Positions 27,774-35,488 of a stretch of DNA of 64,000 nucleotides are shown here, piece after piece; the first letter of the stretch is position 1; each line of letters begins with the position of its first letter. The stretch comes from Phytohabitans kaempferiae (GTDB taxonomy: Bacteria; Actinomycetota; Actinomycetes; Mycobacteriales; Micromonosporaceae). Made by a program: the position numbers and the translations under genes. Below the pieces are notes generated by a model that was not told where the DNA came from, ran no database searches, and saw only the letters and a list, made by a program, of their open reading frames with translations. The stretch covers positions 113,856 through 177,855 of the forward strand of contig NZ_JBHLUH010000079.1 in NCBI RefSeq assembly GCF_042433955.1, given 5' to 3'.

Positions 27774-28847
27774 CTACTTGGCCGCGGCGAGGATCTCCGG
27801 GACCGCGTCTCGCCTGACCGCGTCGTACAGTGCCTTGGCCTGCTCCGGGTCGTCGAGCACCACGCTCTCCGAGCCCTTGCGCCCGGTGCCCGTGGTGGGG
27901 TTGGTAATGAACGTCAGGTTGCCACTGCGCATGTGGCGCAACTCGGTCGCGCTGTCGAAGATGCTGAACGTCTCGTCGACGGAAACCGCGTCGGCGGTGG
28001 CCCGCAGGAACGAGTTGAGCCGGCCCGGGTTGGCCAGCGTGCCACCGGAGGCGGCCTTGTCCAGGATCGCCTTGATGACCTGCTGCTGGTGCTTGATCCG
28101 GGTGAAGTCGCCGTCGGCGAAGGCGTAGCGCTCACGGGCGTAGTCGAGCGCCATGGCGCCGTCCATCGTCTGCTTGCCCTTGGGGAACTCGCGGCGCCCG
28201 CCCGGCAGCAGCGAATGCGTCGAGGTGAAGCCCTTCTCGACGGTGATTTCCACACCGCCCAACGCATCGACAATCTGCTGAAAACCGGAGAAGTCGACAA
28301 TTGCCACATTATCGATGCGCACACCGGTGTATTTCTCCACCGTCTGCACCATCAGCGGGATGCCGCCCCACGCGAAGGCAGCATTGATCTTCGCCTCGCG
28401 GTCGCCGTAGCGCCCGTTACTCGACTTGGGGATGTAGACCCAGGTGTCGCGCGGAATCGAGATCAGCTGCGCGCTCTCCCGACCCTTTGGCAGGTGAGCG
28501 AGAATGATCGTGTCGGTGCGGGAACCTGAGGTGTTTTCGGGATCGCGAGTGTCACTGCCCAGAATGAGCATGTTTTTGGCGTCTGACGCCACCTTTTCCG
28601 GACGAGACGCCTCCGGCACGCCCTCGAACGCGTCGACCCGCTCGATGCTCCCCTCGACCGACCGCAGGTAGAGCCCGCCGGCCAGCAGCCCACCGCCGGA
28701 GAGCAGCGCCACCACCAGCAGGCAGATCAGCAGGACCCGACGGGTGCGCCGGCGCTTGCCGGGCTTTTTGGGACTCGGCGCGTCCTCGGGGGTCATCTCG
28801 AAGATGTGCGTGGAGTCGTGGTCGACAACCTGCGGATGGCGTGGCAT
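27774..28847 (-). CDS. LytR-CpsA-Psr (LCP) family cell-wall glycopolymer ligase
   Basis: A 357-aa type II membrane protein. A basic cytoplasmic tail (KKPGKRRRTRR) and helix about 37-60 precede the extracellular LCP domain: MLILGSDTRDPENTSGSRTD, QLISIPRDTWVYIP and REAKINAAFAWGG, with the Arg and Asp residues that bind the polyprenyl pyrophosphate, then ALDYARERYAFADGDF. LCP enzymes transfer polymers from undecaprenyl pyrophosphate to peptidoglycan. It lies 41 bp upstream of the initiating transferase in the same direction, so the polymer made here is probably wall-anchored rather than released. Confidence 0.93.
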   Translation of the reverse strand: MPRHPQVVDHDSTHIFEMTPEDAPSPKKPGKRRRTRRVLLICLLVVALLSGGGLLAGGLYLRSVEGSIERVDAFEGVPEASRPEKVASDAKNMLILGSDTRDPENTSGSRTDTIILAHLPKGRESAQLISIPRDTWVYIPKSSNGRYGDREAKINAAFAWGGIPLMVQTVEKYTGVRIDNVAIVDFSGFQQIVDALGGVEITVEKGFTSTHSLLPGGRREFPKGKQTMDGAMALDYARERYAFADGDFTRIKHQQQVIKAILDKAASGGTLANPGRLNSFLRATADAVSVDETFSIFDSATELRHMRSGNLTFITNPTTGTGRKGSESVVLDDPEQAKALYDAVRRDAVPEILAAAK

Positions 28848-28854
28848 GGGGCCG

Positions 28855-28884
28855 ATGTTACTGATTCACACAATCGGATGTCGC
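28855..28884 (-). promoter_or_regulatory. Promoter of the LCP gene
   Basis: On the minus strand GCGACA (28879-28884) and TAACAT (28855-28860) are 18 bp apart; TAACAT ends seven bases before ATG 28847, and there is no Shine-Dalgarno. A leaderless transcript through LCP and the phosphoglycosyl transferase is likely. Confidence 0.55.
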
Positions 28885-28899
28885 CCTCGGACAGAGAGT

Positions 28900-30144
28900 T
28901 TACAAAACACGGACGCGCCGCAGCAGAAGCTCGCGTTCGCGGGCGTTACGGGTCAACCCGGCCGCTTTGCGAAACTCGGTGACCGCCTCGTCGTTACGCC
29001 CAAGTTTCGCCAGCAGGTCACCGCGGACGCTGGGCAACAGGTGGTACTCCCGGAGCGCCGGCTCGGCGGCCAACTCGTCCACCAACTTGAGCCCCTGCTC
29101 GGGCCCGTACGCCATCGCCACCGCCACCGCACGGTTGAGTTCCACCACCGGTGACGGCGCGATGACCGCGAGTTGTTCGTAGAGCGAGGCCATCCGGGCG
29201 AAGTCGGTCTCCTCGGCGGCACGGGCCCGCGCGTGCACGGCGGCGATGGCGGCCTGCAACGTGTACGGCCCGCGCGCCCCGCCCAGCTTCTCGGCCCGCT
29301 CCAACGCGGCCAGTCCACGGTGGATGAGCAGGCGGTCCCAGCGGGCACGGTCCTGCTCCAGCAGCAGCACCGGCTCGCCGTCGGGACCGACCCGCGCCGC
29401 CGACCGGGACGCCTGAATCTCCATCAGCGCCACCAGGCCGTGCACCTCGGGCTCGCGAGGTGTCAGTTCGGCCACGATCCGGCCAAGCCGCAACGCGTCT
29501 TCGCACAGCGCCGGTCGCATCCAGTCGTCACCGGCGGTCGCGGTGTAGCCCTCGTTGAAGATGAGGTAGATCACTTCGAGCACCGACGCGAGCCGCGCCG
29601 GCAGCTCCGCGCCGCTCGGCACCTCGAACGGCACGCGTTTTTCGGCAAGCGTCCGCTTTGCCCGGACGATCCGCTGTGCCACGGTGGCCTCGGAGACCAG
29701 GTACGCCCGGGCGATCTCCCCCGTGGTGAGGCCGCCAAGCACCTTCAACGTCAGCGCGACCCGCGCCTCCATCGAGAGCGCCGGATGGCAGGCGGTGAAG
29801 ACCAGGCGCAGCATGTCGTCGCCGATGTCCTCGACCGCGGCCTCGAAGTCGGGCGTGTGCTCGGTCTCCAGGTCGCGTCCGAGCTCCTCCACCTTGCGGT
29901 CGAAGCGCTCCCGCCGGCGGAAGTGGTCGATCGCGCGGCGCTTGGAGATGGCCATGAGCCAGGCGCCCGGGTTATCCGGTACGCCCGACTCAGGCCACTG
30001 CTCCAGCGCGGCGACCAGCGCATCCTGGGCCAGCTCCTCGGCGAGACCGACATCGTGGGTCATCCGGGCGAGGCCGGCGATGAGTCGGGCCGCCTCGATC
30101 CGCCAAACCGCCTCGATCACGCGCTTGACGTCTGTACCAGCCAC
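28900..30144 (-). CDS. ECF42-type RNA polymerase sigma factor with C-terminal DUF6596/TPR extension
   Basis: A 414-aa sigma factor. Region 2 (about 15-85) has VGLAEELAQDALVAALEQWP and NPGAWLMAISKRRAIDHFRR; region 4 (about 115-165) has ARVALTLKVLGGLTTGEIAR then VAQRIVRAKRTL. The long C-terminal domain (FNEGYTATAGDDWMRPALCE onward, with repeated helical units ending LRRVRVL) defines ECF42 and replaces an anti-sigma partner in control. The usual DGPF/YCII-domain neighbour is not present. GTG 30144 is preferred; a TTG at 30156 is an alternative. It is divergent from another ECF gene, 54 bp away. Confidence 0.92.
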   Translation of the reverse strand: MAGTDVKRVIEAVWRIEAARLIAGLARMTHDVGLAEELAQDALVAALEQWPESGVPDNPGAWLMAISKRRAIDHFRRRERFDRKVEELGRDLETEHTPDFEAAVEDIGDDMLRLVFTACHPALSMEARVALTLKVLGGLTTGEIARAYLVSEATVAQRIVRAKRTLAEKRVPFEVPSGAELPARLASVLEVIYLIFNEGYTATAGDDWMRPALCEDALRLGRIVAELTPREPEVHGLVALMEIQASRSAARVGPDGEPVLLLEQDRARWDRLLIHRGLAALERAEKLGGARGPYTLQAAIAAVHARARAAEETDFARMASLYEQLAVIAPSPVVELNRAVAVAMAYGPEQGLKLVDELAAEPALREYHLLPSVRGDLLAKLGRNDEAVTEFRKAAGLTRNARERELLLRRVRVL

Positions 30145-30184
30145 GTCCCGATCCAACCACGCCCGCCGTGTCAGACCGGCACGC

Positions 30185-30190
30185 TAGCGT
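30185..30190 (+). promoter_or_regulatory. Leaderless -10 element TAGCGT
   Basis: TAGCGT lies eight bases before ATG 30199 and no RBS is visible. Confidence 0.4.
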
Positions 30191-30198
30191 TTCGCGGT

Positions 30199-31227
30199 AT
30201 GGGGGAAGAGTCCACGTTTGCCGAGATGCTCGAGCGGCACCGGCGCGAGCTGCGCGTGCACTGCTACCGGATGCTCGGCTCGTACGACGAGGCGGAAGAC
30301 CTGGTCCAGGAGACGTTCCTGCGGGCGTGGCGGGGGCGGGACAGCTTCGCCGGGCGTTCCTCACTGCGCGCCTGGCTGTACCGGATCGCCACCAACGCCT
30401 GCCTGGACGCCCTGCGCGGGCGGGCGCGCCGCGTGCTGCCGCAGGATCTCAGCCCGCCCTCCGGTCCGGACGACGACCTGCCGCCGCGCACGGACATCCC
30501 GTGGCTGCAACCGTTCTTGGATCAGGCGGCGCCGGTCGAGGCCGAGCCGGACTCGGTGGTCGTCACGCGGGAGACGATGGAGCTCGCGTTCCTGGCCGCG
30601 ATCCAGCACCTGCCGCCGCGGCAACGGGCCGTGCTGATCCTGCGCGACGTGGTCGGTTGGTCGGCGAAGGAGGCCGCGTCCGCGCTGGACGCCAGCGTCG
30701 CCTCGACCAACAGCGCCCTCCAGCGGGCCCGCGCCACGCTGCGCGAGCACCTGCCGGAGCACCGGTCGGAGTGGACGCAACCGCTCGGCCCGACCGAGGA
30801 GGAGCTGGCCGTGGTCCGGCGCTACGTCGATGCGGTCGAGCGGGCCGACCTCGACGCGCTGGCCGTCCTGCTGGCCGACGACATCCGCGCGGTCATGCCG
30901 CCGTGGCCGATGTGGTTCGCCGGCCGGGACACCGTGCTGGCCACCCTCGCGGCGAGCTGGGATCCGGCGGGGCCCTACTACATCGGCCGCCTGCGCATGG
31001 TGCTGACGGCGGCCAACGGCATGCCCGCCGCCGTCACCTACGTCCGGCCGCCGGGTGAAGACGCGTTCCGCCCGTTCGGGATCGGGGTCCTGCGCGTGGC
31101 TGACGGCCGGATCGCGGAGATCACCGCGTTTCATGACACGAGTCTGTTCGCCACTTTCGGCCTCCCGCTCGAGCCACCGATGACCTTCGCGTCGGCTGAC
31201 GTCTCAACGGATGTCCGACACATCTGA
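30199..31227 (+). CDS. ECF sigma factor with C-terminal SnoaL-like domain (SigG type)
   Basis: A 342-aa sigma factor. Region 2 covers LRVHCYRMLGSYDEAEDLVQ to LRAWLYRIATNACLDALRGR; region 4 covers FLAAIQHLPPRQRAVLILRD to ASTNSALQRARATLREH. Residues about 205-330 form a SnoaL_2/NTF2-like domain (VVRRYVDAVERADLDALAVL, MPPWPMWFAGRDTVLATL), as in the SigG/ECF56-like groups, which often act without a classical anti-sigma factor. It is divergent from the ECF42 gene and 17 bp upstream of a RibD-like reductase, which is probably in the same operon. Confidence 0.92.
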   Translation: MGEESTFAEMLERHRRELRVHCYRMLGSYDEAEDLVQETFLRAWRGRDSFAGRSSLRAWLYRIATNACLDALRGRARRVLPQDLSPPSGPDDDLPPRTDIPWLQPFLDQAAPVEAEPDSVVVTRETMELAFLAAIQHLPPRQRAVLILRDVVGWSAKEAASALDASVASTNSALQRARATLREHLPEHRSEWTQPLGPTEEELAVVRRYVDAVERADLDALAVLLADDIRAVMPPWPMWFAGRDTVLATLAASWDPAGPYYIGRLRMVLTAANGMPAAVTYVRPPGEDAFRPFGIGVLRVADGRIAEITAFHDTSLFATFGLPLEPPMTFASADVSTDVRHI

Positions 31228-31244
31228 CGGGAAAGAGGCAGCTC

Positions 31245-31787
31245 ATGGCCAAGACGCTCTACTCCGCCACCATGTCGCTCGACGGGTTCATCGCGGGAGC
31301 CGGCGGCGACATGTCGTGGCTTAAGCCGTACTTCGGGCCCAACCCTGAGGCCGACGGCCTGGTCGACCGGATCGGGTCGCTGCTGATCGGCCGGCGCACG
31401 TTCGACGGCGACGACCCCAACAAGGGCACCGAGCAGGAGGGCGCGTTCAGCGGCGCGTGGAGCGGCCCGTCGTTCGTACTGACCCACCGGCCGCCCGCCG
31501 AGCCGGTGCCGGGCATGACGTTCGTCGGTGACGTGGTGAGCGGGGTCGCCGCCGCCCGGGCCGCGGCCGGCGACCGGTACGTCAACATCCTCGGCGCGGA
31601 GACCGCCCGGTCCTGCCTCGACGCGGGGCTGCTCGACGAGGTCCTGGTCTTCATCGTGCCGGTGCTGCTCGGCGACGGTACGCGGCTGTTCGAGCGGCCC
31701 GGCGGCGACAACGTGCGGCTGGAGCGGATCAGCGTCGGGCAGGCCCCGGTCGCGACAAGTATCTGGATGCGCGTCCTGCCCGCTTGA
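31245..31787 (+). CDS. Dihydrofolate reductase family protein (RibD C-terminal fold)
   Basis: A 180-aa RibD_C-type protein. The family pattern is clear: TLYSATMSLDGFIAGAGGDM, then LLIGRRTFDGDDPNKG, FVLTHRPPAEPVPGMTFV, and the nucleotide-binding NILGAETARSCLDAGLLDEV. AAAGAGGCAG precedes the ATG by five bases. It lies 17 bp after the sigma factor gene and is followed by a strong terminator hairpin, so the two form a closed operon. The substrate is unknown; some relatives are NADPH-dependent aminouracil or aldehyde reductases. Confidence 0.9.
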   Translation: MAKTLYSATMSLDGFIAGAGGDMSWLKPYFGPNPEADGLVDRIGSLLIGRRTFDGDDPNKGTEQEGAFSGAWSGPSFVLTHRPPAEPVPGMTFVGDVVSGVAAARAAAGDRYVNILGAETARSCLDAGLLDEVLVFIVPVLLGDGTRLFERPGGDNVRLERISVGQAPVATSIWMRVLPA

Positions 31788-32096
31788 CGGGCTGATTTCC
31801 GGGCGGTTGCGGTCGTGGAGACGGCCGCAACCGCCCATCGTGCTGTTTAAGCCCCTAATTGGGGCGGACTCCGCGTGTCCGTCAACGATCAAACACGGCT
31901 AAGTCTCAAGTTTGCAGTGTTCCATCGAAACCTTGCAGAAATATGTCGCGTTAGCTACGGTGACTCCACTTGCGCTTGTGGCCTGGGTCCCATGCCACCG
32001 GCCTTCCATCGACACCAGCGAGTTCCACGACGCACCGCGGTGACGCGTCACCGCAGGGCACCGATGACGCAACCCCGTTCCCGAAGGGAAGGACAC
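31788..32096 (+). promoter_or_regulatory. Control region of the alpha-glucoside ABC operon
   Basis: After the terminator lies a short GCCCC-TAATT-GGGGC hairpin (about 31851-31865). Then come two TTGCAG copies 21 bp apart (31912-31917 and 31933-31938), part of TTTGCAG/CTTGCAG repeats like those reported for Streptomyces MalR sites. The second TTGCAG is also the -35 of a good promoter: 17 bp later comes TACGGT (31956-31961). About 130 bases of leader follow before the RBS GAAGGGAAGGA of ATG 32097. A LacI-type maltose regulator encoded elsewhere is inferred. Confidence 0.55.
31801..31836 (+). terminator. Strong hairpin terminator after the sigma-reductase operon
   Basis: GGGCGGTTGCGG and CCGCAACCGCCC pair over 12 bp and the stem can extend to 16 bp with a GGAG loop (one G-U pair). 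No U-run follows. Confidence 0.75.
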
Positions 32097-33488
32097 ATGT
32101 CCGCACCGCTGTTTCGAAGGGTCGTCGCCGTAGCGGCCGCGGCCGGTGTCGCGGGGCTCAGCCTCGCGGCGTGCTCCACCAAGAGCGACGACGACTCCTC
32201 CTCGGCCGGCGGCAAAGTCACCATCACGGTCGACTGCCAGCCCGTCGCCTCACAGAAAGAGCTGCTGGCCAACTGGAACGCGGACGTCGACGCGTTCCAG
32301 AAGGAAAACCCGAACATCGAGATCAAGAGCATCTCGGTCGGTACGCAGTGCAACAACCCGCCGGACTTCACCGCGCGCCTCCAGGGCGGCACGACGACGG
32401 ATGTCTTCTACGGATACATGACCGACCTTCAGCAGGTGCTCGACTCGGGCCAGGTCATGGACATCACCGAGTACGTCAACTCGACGACCGTCCCGACGTG
32501 GGACAGCGTCGACGCGGGCGCCAAGGCGACCTTCAGCGAGGCCGGGAAGGTCTACGGCATCCCGACCAAGAACTACTCGATGGGCCTGGTCTACAACAAG
32601 AACCTGTTCCAGCAGGCCGGCCTAGACGTCAAGAACCCGCCGAAGACGTGGGCCGAGGTGCGGGACGCCGCGAAGAAGATCTCCGCGCTCGGCAACGGGA
32701 TCGCCGGATTCTCGGAGTACAGCGCGGGCAACACCGGTGGTTGGCACTTCACCGCCGAGATCTACTCCATGGGCGGCCAGATGGTGACCGAGGACGGCAA
32801 GAAGGCCGACTTCAACAACCCCATGGGCAAGCAGGTGCTGCAGATCCTCAAGGACATGCGGTTCACCGACAACAGCGTGGGCGAGAAGCAGCTGCTCCAG
32901 TGGCCGGACCTGCTGACCAACGCCGGCGCCGGCAAGGTGGGCATGTTCATCGGCGCGCCGGACGCCACGACCGCGATCGTGACCCAGTTCCAGGGCAAGT
33001 ACCAGGACTGGGCGATGGGCCCGATGCCCGGCCCGGACGGCCCGGCCAAGGCGACGCTCGGCGGCGGCGAGGGCTACTTCTTCAAGAAAGGGCTGAGCAA
33101 GGAGCAGGTCGAGGCCGGCCTGAAGTGGGTCGCGTACCAGAAGCTGACTCCGGGCAAGGGCCAGTTCGACTACGTGCGGGCCAAGCCGCAGAACAACCCG
33201 GTGGGCCTGCCCCAGCCGCAGCTCTTCACGGTCGGCAGCGCCGCGTACAACCAGGAGTTGGAGCAGCGCAAGGCGAACGCCAACGTCACCGTCGAGGACT
33301 TCGCCCCGTTCGAGAACAACCCGGTGCCGGTGAAGGTGGAGCCGCCGCACGCACAGGCCATCTACGCGGTGCTGGACGCGGCGATGTCGGCGGTGCTGAC
33401 CGACCCGAACGCCAACATCGACCAGCTGTTGAAAACGGCCGAGGACAAGGTGAACCAGGTCCTCGCCACGGGCGGAACCGGTAGCTGA
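32097..33488 (+). CDS. Sugar ABC transporter substrate-binding lipoprotein
   Basis: A 463-aa family 1 extracellular binding protein. The signal peptide ends in the lipobox LSLAAC with Cys26, so the mature protein is lipid-anchored. The fold marks include LANWNADVDAFQKENPNIEI, RLQGGTTTDVFYGYMTDLQQ and YGIPTKNYSMGLVYNKNLFQ. With two permeases and an alpha-glucosidase directly downstream, it probably binds maltose, trehalose or another alpha-glucoside. It is followed by a perfect intra-operon hairpin, which may keep its level above that of the permeases. Confidence 0.93.
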   Translation: MSAPLFRRVVAVAAAAGVAGLSLAACSTKSDDDSSSAGGKVTITVDCQPVASQKELLANWNADVDAFQKENPNIEIKSISVGTQCNNPPDFTARLQGGTTTDVFYGYMTDLQQVLDSGQVMDITEYVNSTTVPTWDSVDAGAKATFSEAGKVYGIPTKNYSMGLVYNKNLFQQAGLDVKNPPKTWAEVRDAAKKISALGNGIAGFSEYSAGNTGGWHFTAEIYSMGGQMVTEDGKKADFNNPMGKQVLQILKDMRFTDNSVGEKQLLQWPDLLTNAGAGKVGMFIGAPDATTAIVTQFQGKYQDWAMGPMPGPDGPAKATLGGGEGYFFKKGLSKEQVEAGLKWVAYQKLTPGKGQFDYVRAKPQNNPVGLPQPQLFTVGSAAYNQELEQRKANANVTVEDFAPFENNPVPVKVEPPHAQAIYAVLDAAMSAVLTDPNANIDQLLKTAEDKVNQVLATGGTGS

Positions 33489-33495
33489 CCCTCCC

Positions 33496-33525
33496 GTGCG
33501 GGGGCCGGTGCGCCGGCCCCCGCAC
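33496..33525 (+). terminator. Intra-operon attenuating hairpin
   Basis: GTGCGGGGGCCGG and CCGGCCCCCGCAC form a perfect 13-bp stem with loop TGCG, between the binding protein stop and the first permease. It could stabilise the upstream message and reduce read-through. Confidence 0.65.
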
Positions 33526-33567
33526 GACCCCGCTCCCCGCTTCCGCACCGTCCACACAGGAGTCGTC

Positions 33568-34521
33568 ATGGCGACAATCACGGCACACGGCAAGCCCGCC
33601 GAGGTGTCCGGCCCCCGGGCAAGGCCGCCGGTCCGGAGGACCAGCCGCCGCAAGCGCCGGATCCAGAACAACCTGACCGGGTACGTCTTCCTGGTCGGCG
33701 CGGTGGTGTGTTTCGCCGTCTTCTCCTGGTACCCGATGATCCGCGGCATCATCATGAGCTTTCAGCGGACGCGGCGCGGAGAGACCACCTGGGTCGGCTG
33801 GGACAACTACGAACGCATCCTCAACGACCCGAGCTTCTGGACCGCCTGGAAGAACACGTTCTACTTCACCGCGCTGGCGCTGATCCTCGGCTATGCGGTG
33901 CCATTCTTCGTGGCGATCCTGCTCAACGAGTTTCGCCACGCCAAGGGCTACCTGCGCGTCCTGGTGTACCTGCCGGTTATGCTGCCGCCGGCGTCCGCGC
34001 TGTTCCTCTTCAAGTACTACGCGTACGACCCCAGCGACGCCGGGCTCTTCAACGCCATCCTCAAGTTCTTCGGCCTGCCCACATCCGAATGGATGCAGTC
34101 CACGACGATGACGATGCCCGCGATGGTCATCGCCTCCACGTGGATGAACCTGGGCGGTGCGGTGCTCATCTACCTCGCCGCGCTACAGAACATCCCCGGC
34201 GAGCTGTACGAGGCCGCGGAAATGGACGGCGCGGGCATCTGGCGGCGGATCTGGAACGTGACCATCCCGCAGACGAAGCTGATCCTGTCGCTGATGGCGA
34301 TGCTCCAGATCGTCGCCACGATGCAGCTCTTCATCGAGCCGCTCATCCTCGCCAACGGCGCCGGTACGCAGGACTCGGCCACCTCGGTCGCGTACCTCAT
34401 CTACCAGCACGGCTTCTTCCAGAACGACCTCAACGGCGCGGCCGCGCTCGGCGTGATCATGCTCGTCGTGCTGGCCGGCTTCTCCGCCGCGTACCTACGC
34501 CTCACCTCGCGACAGGACTAG
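33568..34521 (+). CDS. Sugar ABC transporter permease (MalF type)
   Basis: A 317-aa inner-membrane subunit with about six helices after a basic cytoplasmic N-terminus. The coupling EAA loop is present as IPGELYEAAEMDGAGIWRRI followed by TIPQ, the site that contacts the ATPase. The start ATG 33568 has AGGAG six bases upstream. It belongs to the four-gene alpha-glucoside operon. No ATPase gene is nearby; a shared MsiK-like ATPase encoded elsewhere is the usual solution in actinomycetes. Confidence 0.93.
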   Translation: MATITAHGKPAEVSGPRARPPVRRTSRRKRRIQNNLTGYVFLVGAVVCFAVFSWYPMIRGIIMSFQRTRRGETTWVGWDNYERILNDPSFWTAWKNTFYFTALALILGYAVPFFVAILLNEFRHAKGYLRVLVYLPVMLPPASALFLFKYYAYDPSDAGLFNAILKFFGLPTSEWMQSTTMTMPAMVIASTWMNLGGAVLIYLAALQNIPGELYEAAEMDGAGIWRRIWNVTIPQTKLILSLMAMLQIVATMQLFIEPLILANGAGTQDSATSVAYLIYQHGFFQNDLNGAAALGVIMLVVLAGFSAAYLRLTSRQD

Positions 34522-34534
34522 GGGAACACGAGTC

Positions 34535-35422
34535 ATGGCAGCGGATTCCGGCAACCGGACCCTGATCTCCTCCGCACAGATGCGGCGCGGGCGAGGAAAG
34601 TACATCTACTGGAGCCTGCTCACCCTCGTGGTGCTCGTCTTCACGCTGGTCTTCATCGGGCCGCTGTACTGGATGGTCACCGGCGCGCTCAAGTCGGGTC
34701 AGGAAATCGCGCAGACGCCGCCGACCCTGTGGCCGCGGGACCCGAGGCTGACCAACTACGTCGACGCGTGGAACCAGCTCGACCTCGCCAAGCTGCTCTT
34801 CAACACGTTCTACTACGCGGCCGGCGCGCTCGTCTTCCAGCTCGTGCTGGACACCGCGGCGGCGTACGCGCTGTCGAAGCTGCGACCGGCCTTCGGCAAC
34901 GCGATCCTCGGCCTCATGCTCGCCACGCTGATGATCCCGGCGATGGTGCTCATCATCCCGCAGTACGTGACCGTCATCGACCTGCCGGTCCTGCACATCA
35001 ACCTGCTCGACTCGCCGCTGGCACTGTGGCTCCCCGCGGTGGCGAACGCGTTCAACATCTTTCTGCTGAAGCGCTTTTTCGACTCGATCCCGGAAGAGAT
35101 CATGTCGGCGGCCGTAATGGACGGTGCGACGCCGCTCCGGACACTGTGGTCGATCATCCTGCCGATGTCGCGGCCCATCCTCGGTGTGGTCTCCATCTTC
35201 GCGGTGACCGCGGTGTGGAAGGACTTTCTCTGGCCGAAGCTGGTCATGCCGTCGCCCGAGACGCGCACGATCAGCGTGGGCATCTACGCGTTTTCCGGTG
35301 GCACTCCGATGAACGTTGTGGTCGCGGCGGCCGTCATCGCCGCGATTCCCACCATCATCTTCTTTCTCATCTTCCAGAAGAGCATCATGTCCGGCCTAAC
35401 GGCGGGCAGCTTGAAGGGCTGA
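34535..35422 (+). CDS. Sugar ABC transporter permease (MalG type)
   Basis: A 295-aa permease with six predicted helices, starting with WSLLTLVVLVFTLVFIGPLY. Its EAA loop is IPEEIMSAAVMDGATPLRTL followed by LPMSRP. AGGGGAACACGAGTC precedes the ATG. It starts 13 bp after the other permease, and the two would form the heterodimeric channel that receives sugar from the lipoprotein. Confidence 0.93.
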   Translation: MAADSGNRTLISSAQMRRGRGKYIYWSLLTLVVLVFTLVFIGPLYWMVTGALKSGQEIAQTPPTLWPRDPRLTNYVDAWNQLDLAKLLFNTFYYAAGALVFQLVLDTAAAYALSKLRPAFGNAILGLMLATLMIPAMVLIIPQYVTVIDLPVLHINLLDSPLALWLPAVANAFNIFLLKRFFDSIPEEIMSAAVMDGATPLRTLWSIILPMSRPILGVVSIFAVTAVWKDFLWPKLVMPSPETRTISVGIYAFSGGTPMNVVVAAAVIAAIPTIIFFLIFQKSIMSGLTAGSLKG

Positions 35423-35488
35423 CGGAACAAAACAGCATCTGGTGCCAATCGCACGAAACACAATGACGTACAAGGAAGCAGGTTAGCC

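Noticed and set aside
31875..32096. N-terminal extension of the binding protein
   Set aside because: It would cover the promoter and precede the lipoprotein signal; GAAGGGAAGGA places the start at 32097.
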